A DNA stretch of 64,000 nucleotides, from the NCBI GenBank assembly GCA_031260295.1, contig JAIRKE010000001.1, positions 1 through 64,000 on the forward strand. Reading direction: 5' to 3'. The stretch is from Azonexus sp. Its GTDB lineage: Bacteria > Pseudomonadota > Gammaproteobacteria > Burkholderiales > Rhodocyclaceae. How positions within the stretch are numbered: position 1 is the stretch's first letter; each line of letters starts with the position of its first letter. The notes under the pieces are model-generated. The model did no database searches. It had not been told where the DNA came from and saw nothing but the letters and a program-made list of their open reading frames with translations. Position numbers and translations under genes: made by a program. This document shows positions 1 to 9,337 of this stretch, piece after piece.

Positions 1-984
1 GGGTACGACAACATCCCGGCGCCGGCGCCGTGCGGCCGGATGAAGATGATGCCGCAGCCTGAGGCCCAGCGGCCGGCCTACCGCATTCGCCAGATGCTGG
101 CCGACCGCGGATATCAGGAAGTGGTCAATTTCGCCTTTGTCGAGACCGCTTGGGAAGCCGATTTCGCTGGCAAGACCGAGGAAAGCGAATTGATCCGCTT
201 GGCCAATCCGATCGCCAGCCAGATGGCGGTGATGCGTTCGACGCTGATTGGCGGCTTGGTTGCCAATCTGGTCACCAATCTGCGGCGCAAGCAAGGCCGC
301 GTGCGCCTGTTCGAACTGGGGCGCTGCTTCAGCCGCGACGCACAGGGCGCTCCAGTGGCCGGCTTCAGCCAGCCGTGGCGTCTGGCCGGCCTGGCTTACG
401 GCGGCGCTTTGCCGGAAGGTTGGGCGGGTGGTGCGCGCAAGGTTGATTTCTATGATCTCAAGGGCGATCTTGAAGCTCTGCTGGCGCCGGCCGAACTGCG
501 TTGGGAAAAGGCGGTGTATCCGGCCTTGCATCCCGGCCGCGCCGCCCGCGTGTTGCTGGAAGGTCGAGAGATCGGCATCCTCGGCGAATTGCATCCGCAG
601 TGGGTGCAAAAGTACGAATTGCCGCAGGCGCCGGTGGTTTTTGAACTAGATTTCGCCGTCCTCAAGATGGCGCGGGTACCGGCCTTCGCTGAAGTATCGA
701 AATTCCAGCCAGTCATTCGCGATCTGGCGGTCGTGGTCGATCATGACTTGCCGCTGCAGGCCCTACTCGATGGCTTGCAAAAGGGCAAGCCAGAGTTGGT
801 TCGCGATGTCCAGTTGTTCGATCTGTACGCCGGTAAAGGGGTGCCGGAAAACAAAAAAAGTCTTGCTTTCCGTATAGTTATGCAAGATACTCAACGCACT
901 TTGCTAGATTCGGAAGTTGATGCTGCGATGCAGCAACTGGTGTCCTGTCTTGAGCGGGCATTCGGTGCTCAACTGCGTGCCTGA
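1..984 (+). CDS. pheT: Phenylalanyl-tRNA synthetase beta subunit, C-terminal part (partial)
   Basis: Beta chain of the alpha2beta2 enzyme that charges tRNA-Phe. The reading frame is open from the first base (beginning GYDNIP) and the gene starts outside the window; about 327 residues are visible. The end of the catalytic-like B6/B7 core is followed by the C-terminal anticodon-binding (FDX-ACB) domain, seen around residues 230-325 ([14 protein letters not shown], then [23 protein letters not shown]). The stop overlaps the ihfA start (TGATG), the classical pheST-ihfA arrangement. Identification is firm; only the truncation limits it. Confidence 0.96.
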   Translation, partial: GYDNIPAPAPCGRMKMMPQPEAQRPAYRIRQMLADRGYQEVVNFAFVETAWEADFAGKTEESELIRLANPIASQMAVMRSTLIGGLVANLVTNLRRKQGRVRLFELGRCFSRDAQGAPVAGFSQPWRLAGLAYGGALPEGWAGGARKVDFYDLKGDLEALLAPAELRWEKAVYPALHPGRAARVLLEGREIGILGELHPQWVQKYELPQAPVVFELDFAVLKMARVPAFAEVSKFQPVIRDLAVVVDHDLPLQALLDGLQKGKPELVRDVQLFDLYAGKGVPENKKSLAFRIVMQDTQRTLLDSEVDAAMQQLVSCLERAFGAQLRA

Positions 985-1301
985 TGGAAAAGACAAAGAT
1001 GACGCTGACCAAAGCCGAACTTGCTGATCTGCTTTTTGAAAAAGTGGGTCTCAACAAGCGCGAAGCCAAAGACATGGTCGAAGCCTTTTTTGAGGAAATC
1101 CGCAATTCGCTGGAAACCGGCGACGGGGTCAAACTGTCGGGCTTTGGCAATTTCCAGTTGCGCGACAAGCCTCAGCGGCCTGGGCGCAATCCCAAGACCG
1201 GCGAGGAAATTCCCATCACGGCCCGGCGGGTCGTGACTTTCCATGCCAGTCAGAAGCTGAAGTCGGACGTTGAGCTAGCCTTCGATGGAACCCCAGCCTA
1301 A
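984..1301 (+). CDS. ihfA: Integration host factor alpha subunit
   Basis: Nucleoid DNA-bending protein that pairs with IHF-beta. The 105 residues carry the full HU/IHF fold: a helical N-terminus ([19 protein letters not shown]), the FGNFQLRDK segment and the DNA-intercalating beta-arm [15 protein letters not shown] 984 overlaps the pheT stop; a second in-frame ATG at 999 gives MTLTKAEL, the usual IHF-alpha N-terminus, so the true protein may be five residues shorter. Cotranscription with pheT is expected. The 3' end overlaps the MerR-type gene by 17 bases. Confidence 0.96.
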   Translation: MEKTKMTLTKAELADLLFEKVGLNKREAKDMVEAFFEEIRNSLETGDGVKLSGFGNFQLRDKPQRPGRNPKTGEEIPITARRVVTFHASQKLKSDVELAFDGTPA

Positions 1302-1665
1302 AGTCTCGTCCGGCGACGAACTGCCGCCCATTCCCGCCAAGCGCTACTTCACCATCGGTGAAGTCAGCGAGCTATGCGGCGTCAAGCCGCACGTGCTGCG
1401 CTACTGGGAGCAGGAATTCAACCAGCTCAAGCCGGTCAAGCGGCGCGGCAACCGGCGCTACTACCAGCATCACGAAGTCCTGCTGGTGCGTCGTATTCGG
1501 GAACTACTTTACAATCAGGGGTTTACCATCAGCGGCGCGCGTAATCGCCTCGACGAAGGGGGGGGCGTCGGTAAAGGTGTTGCGCTGGAAAGGGAGTCGG
1601 GGCAAAGGCCGACCGGGAATTTGCGTCAGGAATTGCAGTCGATTATCGACATGTTGCGGCTTTGA
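1285..1665 (+). CDS. MerR-family transcriptional regulator encoded downstream of ihfA
   Basis: DNA-binding regulator of 126 residues. The MerR winged helix-turn-helix occupies about residues 20-90: [21 protein letters not shown], then [20 protein letters not shown]. The C-terminal tail is short and low in complexity, with no cysteine or drug-binding effector domain, so the inducer is unknown. This small MerR gene after ihfA is a conserved neighbour in many proteobacteria. The start overlaps ihfA, indicating translational coupling in the pheT-ihfA operon. Its target genes cannot be read from the sequence. Confidence 0.9.
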   Translation: MEPQPKVSSGDELPPIPAKRYFTIGEVSELCGVKPHVLRYWEQEFNQLKPVKRRGNRRYYQHHEVLLVRRIRELLYNQGFTISGARNRLDEGGGVGKGVALERESGQRPTGNLRQELQSIIDMLRL

Positions 1666-1688
1666 ATCGCTACGACTTCAGGTATAAT
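1661..1688 (+). promoter_or_regulatory. Probable sigma-70 promoter of tRNA-Pro
   Basis: A perfect TATAAT at 1683-1688 lies 11 bases before the tRNA. The best -35 candidate is TTTGAA at 1661-1666, 16 bases upstream, overlapping the end of the MerR gene. Confidence 0.65.
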
Positions 1689-1698
1689 AGAAAGCTTG

Positions 1699-1776
<78 letters not shown>

Positions 1777-1784
1777 AATTAAAA

Positions 1785-1806
1785 GACCGGCTTTTGCCGG
1801 TTTTTT
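1785..1806 (+). terminator. Rho-independent terminator after tRNA-Pro
   Basis: ACCGGC (1786-1791) and GCCGGT (1796-1801) form a stem around a TTTT loop, followed directly by a run of six T. It starts nine bases after the tRNA CCA end. Confidence 0.88.
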
Positions 1807-1818
1807 AATTTCTATTCG

Positions 1819-1847
1819 TTGATTTATACGGCCAGACAAATTAAATT
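1819..1847 (+). promoter_or_regulatory. Possible promoter of the H-NS-like gene
   Basis: TTGATT at 1819-1824 and TAAATT at 1842-1847 are separated by 17 bases in an AT-rich stretch between the tRNA terminator and the H-NS-like gene. The match is by eye only. Confidence 0.45.
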
Positions 1848-1877
1848 ATCGCCACCCTTAATGTTCTGGAGGTAATC

Positions 1878-2183
1878 ATGGATTTGTCCACTTTGTCCAT
1901 TGCCCAATTGCGCGATTTGCAACAGCAGATTCCGGGCGAGTTGAAGCGTCGTGAGTCCAAGGAAAAGACCGTTGTTCTCAACGAGGCGCGGGCTTTTGCC
2001 AAGGCGCGGGGCTTTACCCTTGAGGAGCTGATGGGTAAGGCGGCGGCCACGGTCAGCAAGGTGCGCGTGAAATATCGTCACCCGCAGAATGCCGAGCTGG
2101 AATGGACCGGACGGGGCCGTAAGCCGAAATGGGTCGAGGCGTGGTTGGCCAACGGTGGTAGCCTCGATAGCCTTCTGGTTTGA
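1878..2183 (+). CDS. H-NS family nucleoid-associated protein
   Basis: Small nucleoid protein of 101 residues. The N-terminal half (about 1-55) is a charged helical oligomerisation region (LSIAQLRDLQQQIPGELKRR). The C-terminal half carries the H-NS DNA-binding domain: KVRVKYRHPQNAELEWTGRG, then KPKWVEAWLANG. The GRGRKP-type AT-hook-like loop is the minor-groove contact in this family. A strong Shine-Dalgarno GGAGGT at 1868-1873 supports ATG 1878. H-NS-like proteins usually silence AT-rich, acquired DNA. It directly precedes surE but has its own leader. Confidence 0.93.
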   Translation: MDLSTLSIAQLRDLQQQIPGELKRRESKEKTVVLNEARAFAKARGFTLEELMGKAAATVSKVRVKYRHPQNAELEWTGRGRKPKWVEAWLANGGSLDSLLV

Positions 2184-2186
2184 TTG

Positions 2187-2927
2187 ATGCATATTCTGCT
2201 CAGTAACGATGACGGTTATTTTGCCCCGGGTTTGGCCGCACTGGCCGAAGCGCTGACCGGACTGGGTGAAATTACCGTTGTCGCGCCTGAGCAGAATCGG
2301 AGTGCCGCCAGTAATTCGTTGACGCTCGACCGGCCGCTATTTCTCCGGCGGGCGGACAGCGGATTTTGCTTTGTTAACGGTACGCCGGCCGATTGCGTTC
2401 ACTTGGCCGTGGCGGGCATGCTGGACAGGTTGCCGGATATAGTCGTTTCCGGGATTAATCACGGCGCCAATATGGGCGACGACACCATTTATTCGGGTAC
2501 CGTCGCGGCGGCGACCGAAGGATATTTGCTCGGGCTGCCGTCGATCGCCATTTCGCTGACCAGTTTCGCGGGGCGCCATTACGCAACGGCGGGGCAGGTG
2601 GCGCGCGAATTGGTCGAGCGCTTTATCCGCGATCCGATTCGCCAGCCGGTGCTGCTCAATGTCAATGTGCCGGATATTCCCTATGCCGAGTTGCAGGGTA
2701 TGGAAGTGACCCGCCTGGGACGGCGGCACAAGGCCGAGCCGGTGGTGCGGATGACCTCGCCACGCAACGAAACGGTATTCTGGATCGGCGCCGCCGGAGG
2801 CGCCGCCGATGCCGCGCCGGGCACCGATTTCAACGCAATCGAGCGCGGCTGTGTGTCGGTGACGCCGTTGCAAATCGATTTGACGCATACCGCGCAACTG
2901 GGCGCCGTGCGCGACTGGATGAAGTGA
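2187..2927 (+). CDS. surE: 5'/3'-nucleotidase SurE
   Basis: Metal-dependent nucleoside monophosphate and polyphosphate phosphatase of stationary-phase survival operons. ATG 2187 gives [16 protein letters not shown] with the metal-binding Asp pair (residues 7-8); further conserved blocks are [14 protein letters not shown] (about 38-51) and [19 protein letters not shown] (about 90-108). The in-frame TTG three bases earlier is less likely. At 246 residues the length is normal. First gene of a tight surE-pcm-nlpD-rpoS cluster; only four bases separate it from pcm. Confidence 0.97.
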   Translation: MHILLSNDDGYFAPGLAALAEALTGLGEITVVAPEQNRSAASNSLTLDRPLFLRRADSGFCFVNGTPADCVHLAVAGMLDRLPDIVVSGINHGANMGDDTIYSGTVAAATEGYLLGLPSIAISLTSFAGRHYATAGQVARELVERFIRDPIRQPVLLNVNVPDIPYAELQGMEVTRLGRRHKAEPVVRMTSPRNETVFWIGAAGGAADAAPGTDFNAIERGCVSVTPLQIDLTHTAQLGAVRDWMK

Positions 2928-2931
2928 TCGC

Positions 2932-3585
2932 GTGGTGTTGCACGGCATTGGCATGACCTCGCAGCGGACGCGGACGCGGATGATCGAGCGGCTGCGCGAA
3001 AAAGGCATTCGCAACGCAGCCGTGCTGGCGGCGATGAACGCCGTGCCACGCCATCTGTTCGTCGAGGAGGCCCTGGCATCGCGTGCCTACGAGGACAATG
3101 CCTTGCCGCTGGGCATGGGGCAGACCATTTCGCAGCCTTATATCGTCGCCCGGATGATCGAATTGCTGCTCGACGGGCGTCCGTCGCTCGGCAAGACCCT
3201 TGAGGTCGGGGCGGGTTGCGGTTACCAGGCGGCGGTATTGGGGCAATTGACCGACGAGGTCTATGCCGTCGAACGTATCGCGCCGCTGCTGGAAAAGGCC
3301 AAGACCAACATGCGTCTGCTGCAGCAGTTCAATGTCCGCCTGAAGCATGCCGATGGCCAGATGGGATTGCCGGAAGCGGCGCCCTTCGATAGCATGATCG
3401 TCGCAGCGGCTGGCTCGCGGGTACCGCCTGCGCTGCTCCAGCAACTGGCGCCGGGTGGCCGGCTGGTATTGCCGGTCGGGACGACGGAGCAATACCTCAG
3501 TTTGATTGAATGCACGCCTCAGGGATTTGTCGAAAAGCGGCTGGATGCCGTTCGGTTTGTCCCGCTTCTCGCAGGAACGCAATGA
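2932..3585 (+). CDS. pcm: Protein-L-isoaspartate O-methyltransferase
   Basis: SAM-dependent repair enzyme that methylates isoaspartyl residues in aged proteins. At 217 residues it has the family signature [13 protein letters not shown] (about 64-76), the SAM-binding loop [13 protein letters not shown] (about 89-101) and the C-terminal [12 protein letters not shown] 2932 is taken as start since it keeps a helical N-terminus of usual length; ATG 2953 is an alternative. The stop overlaps the nlpD start (ATGA), so translation is coupled within the stress operon. Confidence 0.96.
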   Translation: MVLHGIGMTSQRTRTRMIERLREKGIRNAAVLAAMNAVPRHLFVEEALASRAYEDNALPLGMGQTISQPYIVARMIELLLDGRPSLGKTLEVGAGCGYQAAVLGQLTDEVYAVERIAPLLEKAKTNMRLLQQFNVRLKHADGQMGLPEAAPFDSMIVAAAGSRVPPALLQQLAPGGRLVLPVGTTEQYLSLIECTPQGFVEKRLDAVRFVPLLAGTQ

Positions 3586-4493
3586 CTCGAGTCCTTCTTT
3601 TTGCCTTGTCCGTCCTGTCCGTCGCGCTGGCCGGCTGTTTCAGCCAGCAGCCGGCGCCGGCCGTAGACCGCAGTTTGACCGCCCAGGCCAAGCCCCAACC
3701 CAGCGGTCCCGGCTATTACACCGTGAAGCGGGGCGATACCTTGTATCGCATCGCTATGGAACACGGCCAGGATTACCGCGATATCGCCGCCTGGAACAAT
3801 CTCTCCGATCCGGCGGCGATCAACGAAGGGCAGATTCTGCGGGTGCTGCCGCCCGTTGCCGCGACCGCCGACAGTAACGGCGCCGTGGTGGCCTCCCCGA
3901 TCGGTGGCGGTGGCGGTGTCGAAGCGCGTTCCCTCGATGCGCCGGCAGCGGCAGCGTCGGCGGGTGGCCTGAAGCAGGAACCACGAGTCGGCAAGGAGCC
4001 GTATTCGGACGAAGCCTATGCCCGCCTGAACCGCCCGGCCGACACATCGCCGCGGCCGGCCGAGCAGCCGCGCGTCGAGACGAAGCCCGAACCGGCTACG
4101 CCGCCAGCGCCGGCAACCGGGCCGGACAGTGTGCCATGGATCTGGCCGACCGCTGGCAACGTCATCGCGCCGTTCAGCGAGGCCAGCAACAAGGGCCTCG
4201 ACTTCGCCGGCAAGGCCGGCGACCCGGTGATCGCCGCCGGCGAGGGCAAGGTCGTCTATGCCGGTTCCGGCCTGCGCGGCTATGGTGAGTTGGTGATCAT
4301 CAAGCACAACGCCACCTTCCTCTCGGCCTATGCCCACAACCGCAAGATTCTCGTCAAGGAAGGCCAGCAGGTCGCCCGGGGCCAGAAGATCGCGGAAATG
4401 GGCAATACCGACGCCGATAGGGTGAAGCTGCATTTCGAGATCCGCAAGCAGGGTAAGCCGGTCGATCCCGCGCAATACCTGCCGAAAAGATGA
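3582..4493 (+). CDS. nlpD: NlpD-like lipoprotein with LysM and degenerate LytM domains
   Basis: Envelope lipoprotein that in relatives activates the amidase AmiC at the division septum. ATG 3582 overlaps the pcm stop and gives a lipoprotein signal peptide ending LAGC (lipobox Cys about residue 18). A LysM peptidoglycan-binding domain follows ([14 protein letters not shown], about 46-90), then a Pro/Ala-rich linker (about 100-195) and an M23/LytM domain (about 200-303). Zinc ligands look lost: the usual HxGxD is NKGLD and the usual HLH is KLH, as in other NlpD activators. Its 3' end overlaps rpoS. Confidence 0.94.
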   Translation: MTRVLLFALSVLSVALAGCFSQQPAPAVDRSLTAQAKPQPSGPGYYTVKRGDTLYRIAMEHGQDYRDIAAWNNLSDPAAINEGQILRVLPPVAATADSNGAVVASPIGGGGGVEARSLDAPAAAASAGGLKQEPRVGKEPYSDEAYARLNRPADTSPRPAEQPRVETKPEPATPPAPATGPDSVPWIWPTAGNVIAPFSEASNKGLDFAGKAGDPVIAAGEGKVVYAGSGLRGYGELVIIKHNATFLSAYAHNRKILVKEGQQVARGQKIAEMGNTDADRVKLHFEIRKQGKPVDPAQYLPKR

Positions 4494-5425
4494 GCGAACC
4501 GGGTACCCGCGTCGACGACGAAGATTTCGCGGAGCCGCAGGATCCTGCCCTGCTGCCCGAGGATGAAGTCGAGGCAGCAACGCCCGAACTGGAGTTGCTC
4601 GAAGACGTTACCCAGTTATATCTGAATGAAATCGGCGCCAAGCCGCTGCTGACGCCGGAGCAGGAAGTGGCGACCGCCCGCCGGGTACGAGCCGGCGATT
4701 TTGCGGCGCGGCAGAAGATGATCGAGCACAACCTGCGGCTCGTCGTGAACATCGCCAAGCACTATCTGAACCGAGGCATTCCGCTGCTCGACCTGATCGA
4801 GGAGGGCAATCTCGGCCTGATCCACGCCCTGGAAAAATTCGATCCAGAGCGCGGTTTTCGTTTTTCCACCTATGCCACCTGGTGGATTCGGCAGAGCATC
4901 GAGCGCGGCATCATGAACCAGTCGCGGACCATCCGCTTGCCGGTGCATGTGGTCAAGGAAATCAATCTCGTGCTGCGCGCCATGCGCCACCTGGAGTCGG
5001 CCGAGCGCCGAGATGCGACGGTCCAGCGCGTAGCGCTGTTGCTCGACCGCCCGGTCGAGGAAGTGCGCCGCATCCTGTCGCTCAACGAGCACATCGCCTC
5101 GCTCGACGCGCCGCTGGAAATCGATCCCAACCACACGATGGCCGAATTGATTCCCGACGACAGCGGCCGCGATCCGGAAAGCCTGCTGCAATCGAGTGAG
5201 GTCGGCGGCCTAGTCGATCATTGGCTGGGTGAGTTGAGCGAGCGCCAGCGCTCGGTGATCGAGCGTCGCTACGGCCTCAGCGGGGCCGAGGTGGCGACCC
5301 TTGACCTGATTGCCAGCGATCTCGGCCTGACCCGCGAGCGGGTTCGGCAGATTCAGATGGAAGGTCTGGATCGCCTGCGCAAGATCATCAAGCGCGGCAA
5401 TATCACCCGCGATTCGTTGCTTTAG
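4490..5425 (+). CDS. rpoS: RNA polymerase sigma factor RpoS
   Basis: Stationary-phase and general-stress sigma factor (311 residues). Region 1.2 begins at DVTQLYLNEIGAKPLLT (about 41-57); region 2 carries DLIEEGNLGLIHALEKFDPE and RFSTYATWWIRQSIER for -10 recognition; region 3 is about 165-245; region 4 has the -35 helix-turn-helix LGLTRERVRQIQMEGLDRLR. The long acidic N-terminus is typical. ATG 4490 overlaps the nlpD stop (ATGA). In gamma-proteobacteria rpoS promoters lie inside nlpD; the same layout makes that plausible here. It converges with mltB, the stop codons overlapping. Confidence 0.97.
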   Translation: MSEPGTRVDDEDFAEPQDPALLPEDEVEAATPELELLEDVTQLYLNEIGAKPLLTPEQEVATARRVRAGDFAARQKMIEHNLRLVVNIAKHYLNRGIPLLDLIEEGNLGLIHALEKFDPERGFRFSTYATWWIRQSIERGIMNQSRTIRLPVHVVKEINLVLRAMRHLESAERRDATVQRVALLLDRPVEEVRRILSLNEHIASLDAPLEIDPNHTMAELIPDDSGRDPESLLQSSEVGGLVDHWLGELSERQRSVIERRYGLSGAEVATLDLIASDLGLTRERVRQIQMEGLDRLRKIIKRGNITRDSLL

Positions 5426-6438
5426 CGAGCGTCGTTGCCGCCGGTGACATCGTTCGCCATGCGCTGCCGAATCGCCTCGGCCAACTGAAAAACCGACATG
5501 GCGTAGAAACTGGAGCGGTTGTAGCGGGTGATCACGTAAAAATTCTCGAAGCCGAGCCAGTATTCGGTGGCTTTGCCGGGCGAGACGAGATCGACCAGCG
5601 TCGCCACCGCCTGCGGGTCGGCCGTGGCGACGACGCCCTGGCGTTGCAATTGGTCGACCGGCAGGCTGGGGCGAATGCCGGCCTCGATCCAGGCCGGGTC
5701 CGGCTGACCGGGGAGGCTGGCCGGCACGGCGATCGGCTGGCCGGGCTGCCAGCCGTGCTGCTCGAGGAAGCGGGCGACGCTGCCGATGGCGTCCTCGACA
5801 CTGCCGCTCAAGTCGACCCGTTGATCGCCATCGAAGTCGATGCCAAAGCGCCGCTGGCTGCCCGGCATGAATTGCGGAATGCCGATGGCGCCGGCGAAGG
5901 AACCCTTGACCGCCAGCGGATCGAGATGGTTCTCGCGGGCCAGCAGCAGGAATTGCTCAAGCTCGGTACGGAAGTATTCGGCCCGTCGCGGATAGTGGAA
6001 AGCCAGCGTGGTCAGCGCCTCGAGCACGCCGAAGCCGCCCGTGTTGCGACCGTATTCGGTTTCGACGCCGATGATGGCGACGATGATTTCCTCGGGCACA
6101 CCGTAAAAAGTACGGGCGCGGACCAGCGTGATCAGGTGCTCCCGCCAGAAGCTGACACCGTTGTCGATGCGCCGCTCGTTGATGAAGCGCGGCCGGTAGC
6201 GTTCCCAGGAGCGTTGCTGCGGCGAAGCGGGCGGCGCTATCAGTTGCAGTACGCGCGGATTGGGGCGGATTTGCGTGAACTGGCCGAGCAATTCGGCGCT
6301 GTTGAAGCCGTGGCGTTGTTCGAGATCGTGCGCGAAATCGATGATTGCCGGATTGTCGGTGAAGGCCGGCAGCGCATCGCCGGCGACGGCGTGGGCGGAC
6401 AGCCCGGCACACAGCAGGGCGGCGAAAAAAAGCTTCAA
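5422..6438 (-). CDS. mltB: Membrane-bound lytic murein transglycosylase B
   Basis: Periplasmic enzyme that cleaves the MurNAc-GlcNAc bond of peptidoglycan (GH103, SLT_2). It has 338 residues and an N-terminal signal peptide (KLFFAALLCAGLSAHAVAG). The catalytic Glu is in IIGVETEYGRNTGGFGVLEA (about residues 124-143), followed by SFAGAIGIPQFMPGSQRRF and DFDGDQRVDL. The start codon is TTG at 6438, supported by a GGAG Shine-Dalgarno (complement of 6445-6448) six bases upstream. No lipobox Cys is evident, so it may be soluble or signal-anchored. It lies 11 bases after the transglutaminase gene. Confidence 0.93.
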   Translation of the reverse strand: MKLFFAALLCAGLSAHAVAGDALPAFTDNPAIIDFAHDLEQRHGFNSAELLGQFTQIRPNPRVLQLIAPPASPQQRSWERYRPRFINERRIDNGVSFWREHLITLVRARTFYGVPEEIIVAIIGVETEYGRNTGGFGVLEALTTLAFHYPRRAEYFRTELEQFLLLARENHLDPLAVKGSFAGAIGIPQFMPGSQRRFGIDFDGDQRVDLSGSVEDAIGSVARFLEQHGWQPGQPIAVPASLPGQPDPAWIEAGIRPSLPVDQLQRQGVVATADPQAVATLVDLVSPGKATEYWLGFENFYVITRYNRSSFYAMSVFQLAEAIRQRMANDVTGGNDAR

Positions 6439-6449
6439 GAAAATCTCCG

Positions 6450-8381
6450 TCAGGGCAGGCGCGCGATGGCGGCGCGCAGCATCTTCAAATCGCAGGCGGT
6501 GCCGTAGCGGGCTAGCAGGTAGGCCTCGACGACCTGCGCGACCGGCTCGGCGAGTTCGGGCCGCTCGGCTTTGAGGCGGACAGCCAGGGCGAGCGGGGTT
6601 TCCCAGGGCGCGCAGTGTACTTGTCTACGGGCCAAGTAGCGCAAGACTTTTTGCCACAAGCGTGCCGCCGGGTCGCGGTGCGGCCGGTGGTACAGCGCCC
6701 AGGCCAGGCTGGCCGTCAGCAGCAGGGCGGTAGCGGTACCGAGGGCGATGGCGAGGTCGCGCCAGTCGGCATCGGGCAGACCGAAGCGGGCCAGCAGGTC
6801 GCGTTGCCGCTCGCGGTCGAAACCGATCACCTGCTGGTTCCAGGCATTGTTGATCGCCTCCCAGCGGTGGCGCAGGGTGCGCAACCAGTCGGTACGTACC
6901 TGCAGTAGCGCCGGCAGCGGTTCGCCGGCCGGCAGCGCGTCGGCGATGCCGGCCTCGATGCGGCTTGGTGACACGGCGGCGGTCGGGTCGACGCGGACCC
7001 AGCCGCGACCGGCCAGCCAGACCTCGGCCCAGGCATGGGCGTCCGACTGGCGGACGACCAAAAAGCCATCGACCGGATTGCGCTCGCCGCCCTGGTAGCC
7101 GGTGACGACGCGGGCCGGCACGCCGCCCGCCCGCATCAGTACGACGAAGGCGGCGGCAAAGTGCTCGCAGAAACCACGCCGGGTCGTGAACAGGAACTCG
7201 TCAATGCCGTTTTCGCCGAGCAGCGGCGGTCGCAGGGTGTAGAAAAATTCGCGGGCGAACAGGTCTAGCGCCTTATCGATCAGCGCTTGCGGCGAACTGT
7301 TCTCGGCTCGCCAGCGGCGGGCCAGGTCGACGGAGCGCGGATTGTTGCCGGGCAGGGCCAGGTTGCGTTGCAGCACTGCTTGGGTCTCCTCGACGTTGAA
7401 GCGGTAGTCGAGAACCGAGCTGAAGCGGTGGCGCTGGCGATTGACCACCGGCTGACGGGCGTTGACGGTCAGCGTGCCACTGAGGATGGCATCGGCTGGC
7501 AGTGTGCTGGGTGCGTCGAGGGCCAGTAGCCAGCGCTGGCTGTGACCTTCCAGCGTGGTCTGGTAATCGACTGGTTGGCTCAGTAACGCGAGTTGGGGGT
7601 GTGGCGTCACGCCAGGGTAAGGGCGCCAGATCCGGCCATCGAATGCTTCGAGCACCGGGCCGCGCCAGTACAGCTTGTCGCGCGGCGGCAACGCACCGTC
7701 GAACAGCACGCGGAAGGCGATCTCGCTGCTTTGGGCCAGGCTGGCGATGTTGCCCGGGGTCATCGTTTCCGACAGGCCGGTGCGCCCGGCGTGCGCATCC
7801 TGCGGCAGACCCCACAGTGGTCCGGGAATGCGCGGAAATAGCAGATAGAGCACCAGCATGAAGGGTAGGGACTGAGCGGCGAGAACGGCGGCGTGGCGTA
7901 GCGTACCGCGCGTCGTGGCGGCGCTGCCGCCGTGCACGCGGATCAGCGTCGCGGTGACCAGCCACAGGGCGGTCAGTAGCCACAGGCCGGTGGGAATGCT
8001 CTGTGAGTAGAAATAATGGGTTAGCAGCAGGAAGTAACCGAGGATCACCACCACGATGGCATCGCGCCGGCTTTTCAGTTCGAGCAACTTGAGCGCCATC
8101 AGCATGACCAGCAGTGCCACGCCGGGGTCGCGTCCGAACAGGGTGTGGAATTCGGCCAGGATCGCGGCACAGCCGCCGGCGACCAGCAGCACCAGCAGCC
8201 AGCGCCCGGGCAGGCGCCGGTCTTGCCACCACAGCCAGCCGCCCCAGGCGAAGGTCAGCGCAACACAGACGCTCAGCCACGACGGCTGGTGCGCGAAATG
8301 TGGGGCGACGGTGGCAACCGCGGCGAGAAACAGCCAGGGCGTCGCCGAGTGGTCGAGGGCTTCCTTGGCCGGCGTGCTCAT
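6450..8381 (-). CDS. TgpA-like membrane transglutaminase (DUF3488-transglutaminase-DUF4129)
   Basis: Integral inner-membrane protein with a periplasmic transglutaminase-like domain. ATG 8381 overlaps the stop of the upstream DUF58 gene (ATGA); 643 residues. Six or so transmembrane segments fill about 1-190 (DUF3488), then the transglutaminase core shows the Cys-His-Asp triad: RRGFCEHFAAAFVVLMR, SDAHAWAEVW and GWVRVDPTAAV. A further membrane segment (about 535-560) and a DUF4129-like tail follow. Last gene of a moxR-DUF58-tgpA operon; the family is exemplified by P. aeruginosa TgpA, which is essential there. The substrate is unknown. Confidence 0.92.
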   Translation of the reverse strand: MSTPAKEALDHSATPWLFLAAVATVAPHFAHQPSWLSVCVALTFAWGGWLWWQDRRLPGRWLLVLLVAGGCAAILAEFHTLFGRDPGVALLVMLMALKLLELKSRRDAIVVVILGYFLLLTHYFYSQSIPTGLWLLTALWLVTATLIRVHGGSAATTRGTLRHAAVLAAQSLPFMLVLYLLFPRIPGPLWGLPQDAHAGRTGLSETMTPGNIASLAQSSEIAFRVLFDGALPPRDKLYWRGPVLEAFDGRIWRPYPGVTPHPQLALLSQPVDYQTTLEGHSQRWLLALDAPSTLPADAILSGTLTVNARQPVVNRQRHRFSSVLDYRFNVEETQAVLQRNLALPGNNPRSVDLARRWRAENSSPQALIDKALDLFAREFFYTLRPPLLGENGIDEFLFTTRRGFCEHFAAAFVVLMRAGGVPARVVTGYQGGERNPVDGFLVVRQSDAHAWAEVWLAGRGWVRVDPTAAVSPSRIEAGIADALPAGEPLPALLQVRTDWLRTLRHRWEAINNAWNQQVIGFDRERQRDLLARFGLPDADWRDLAIALGTATALLLTASLAWALYHRPHRDPAARLWQKVLRYLARRQVHCAPWETPLALAVRLKAERPELAEPVAQVVEAYLLARYGTACDLKMLRAAIARLP

Positions 8382-9331
8382 AGGGTTGCCAGGGCCAGGG
8401 TTTCGAGGCAGCGGCGCCGGTGCTGCTCGCCGGTTCCGGCCGGAATATCGGTACCGGGCAGGCGCAGGGCATAGCAAGCGCCCAGCGCGTCGGCCGCTAG
8501 TACCCAGCCGGTGAGCAGTGACAGGCGGGTTTCGGCTGGTAGGGCGGGATTGGTCAGATCCCAGTCGAGTCGCAACTCGACCTGGGCGCCACCGGCGAAT
8601 TGCTTGACCAGGAGCGGTCGGGACGGGGCGCGGGCGCTCGCCTTCCAGGCCACGTGGCGTGGCGAGTCGGCCGGCTGGCGCAGGCGGAAACCGGCGAAAT
8701 CCTCCTCCCCGCCGTCGTTACCGTGTTCGCCACCGCGCAGGGTCGGCACCGCCGGTGGCAGCGGCGAGGCCAGCGGCGCCGGATAGACCAGGCAGCGCAT
8801 TTCCGGCTGCAAATAGCTCCAGGCGCGAAACAGGCCAAGCGGATAGCGCGTCCACAGCCGCACCCGTGGCAAGCTCAGCCAACCGCGCCGTTCGGCGGGC
8901 AAGGGCAGGCTGACGCGCTGCATCTCGTTACCGGCGATGTCGGCATGGGTCGATCCGGCACCAGGCGCGGCTTCGAGTTCCAGCCCCAGGCGCGGACTGT
9001 TGCGCTCGTTGCCGAGGCGTAGCGGGAAGTGCGCAATTTCACCGGCGAACACGGGTTCGCAACGGCCCGGCGTGACGATTAGGCCGTGCAGGTTGCGGAA
9101 GGTGTGCACCATGCCGTTCAGGGCGATGCCGGCGAGCAGAAAAACTAGGGCGTGGCCGAGCGCCAGCGTGTAGTTGATGGCGCCGATCAGCATCACGACC
9201 AGGGCGATGGTGAACAGCAGGCCGGCGCCGGTCGGCAGGATGAAGACGCGTCGCTGGCCGAGCCGGGTCGGCGCCGTACCGTCGCTCTGCCAGCGGAACA
9301 GGCGTTGACGAAGGGTGGCGAACAGGGTCAT
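8378..9331 (-). CDS. DUF58 domain membrane protein of the MoxR operon
   Basis: Unknown function; 317 residues. Two adjacent transmembrane helices (about 28-72: FILPTGAGLLFTIALVVMLI, then LALGHALVFLLAGIALNGMV) precede a soluble part with the DUF58 block around residue 200-245 (FAGFRLRQPADSPRHVAWKA). The expected R.Y..GD.....DW.ASA pattern is recognisable as RLRQPAD...VAWKASAR. DUF58 proteins accompany MoxR ATPases and are thought to be part of the complexes they remodel. Overlaps tgpA by four bases and follows moxR by six. Confidence 0.9.
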   Translation of the reverse strand: MTLFATLRQRLFRWQSDGTAPTRLGQRRVFILPTGAGLLFTIALVVMLIGAINYTLALGHALVFLLAGIALNGMVHTFRNLHGLIVTPGRCEPVFAGEIAHFPLRLGNERNSPRLGLELEAAPGAGSTHADIAGNEMQRVSLPLPAERRGWLSLPRVRLWTRYPLGLFRAWSYLQPEMRCLVYPAPLASPLPPAVPTLRGGEHGNDGGEEDFAGFRLRQPADSPRHVAWKASARAPSRPLLVKQFAGGAQVELRLDWDLTNPALPAETRLSLLTGWVLAADALGACYALRLPGTDIPAGTGEQHRRRCLETLALATL

Positions 9332-9337
9332 GGCGGC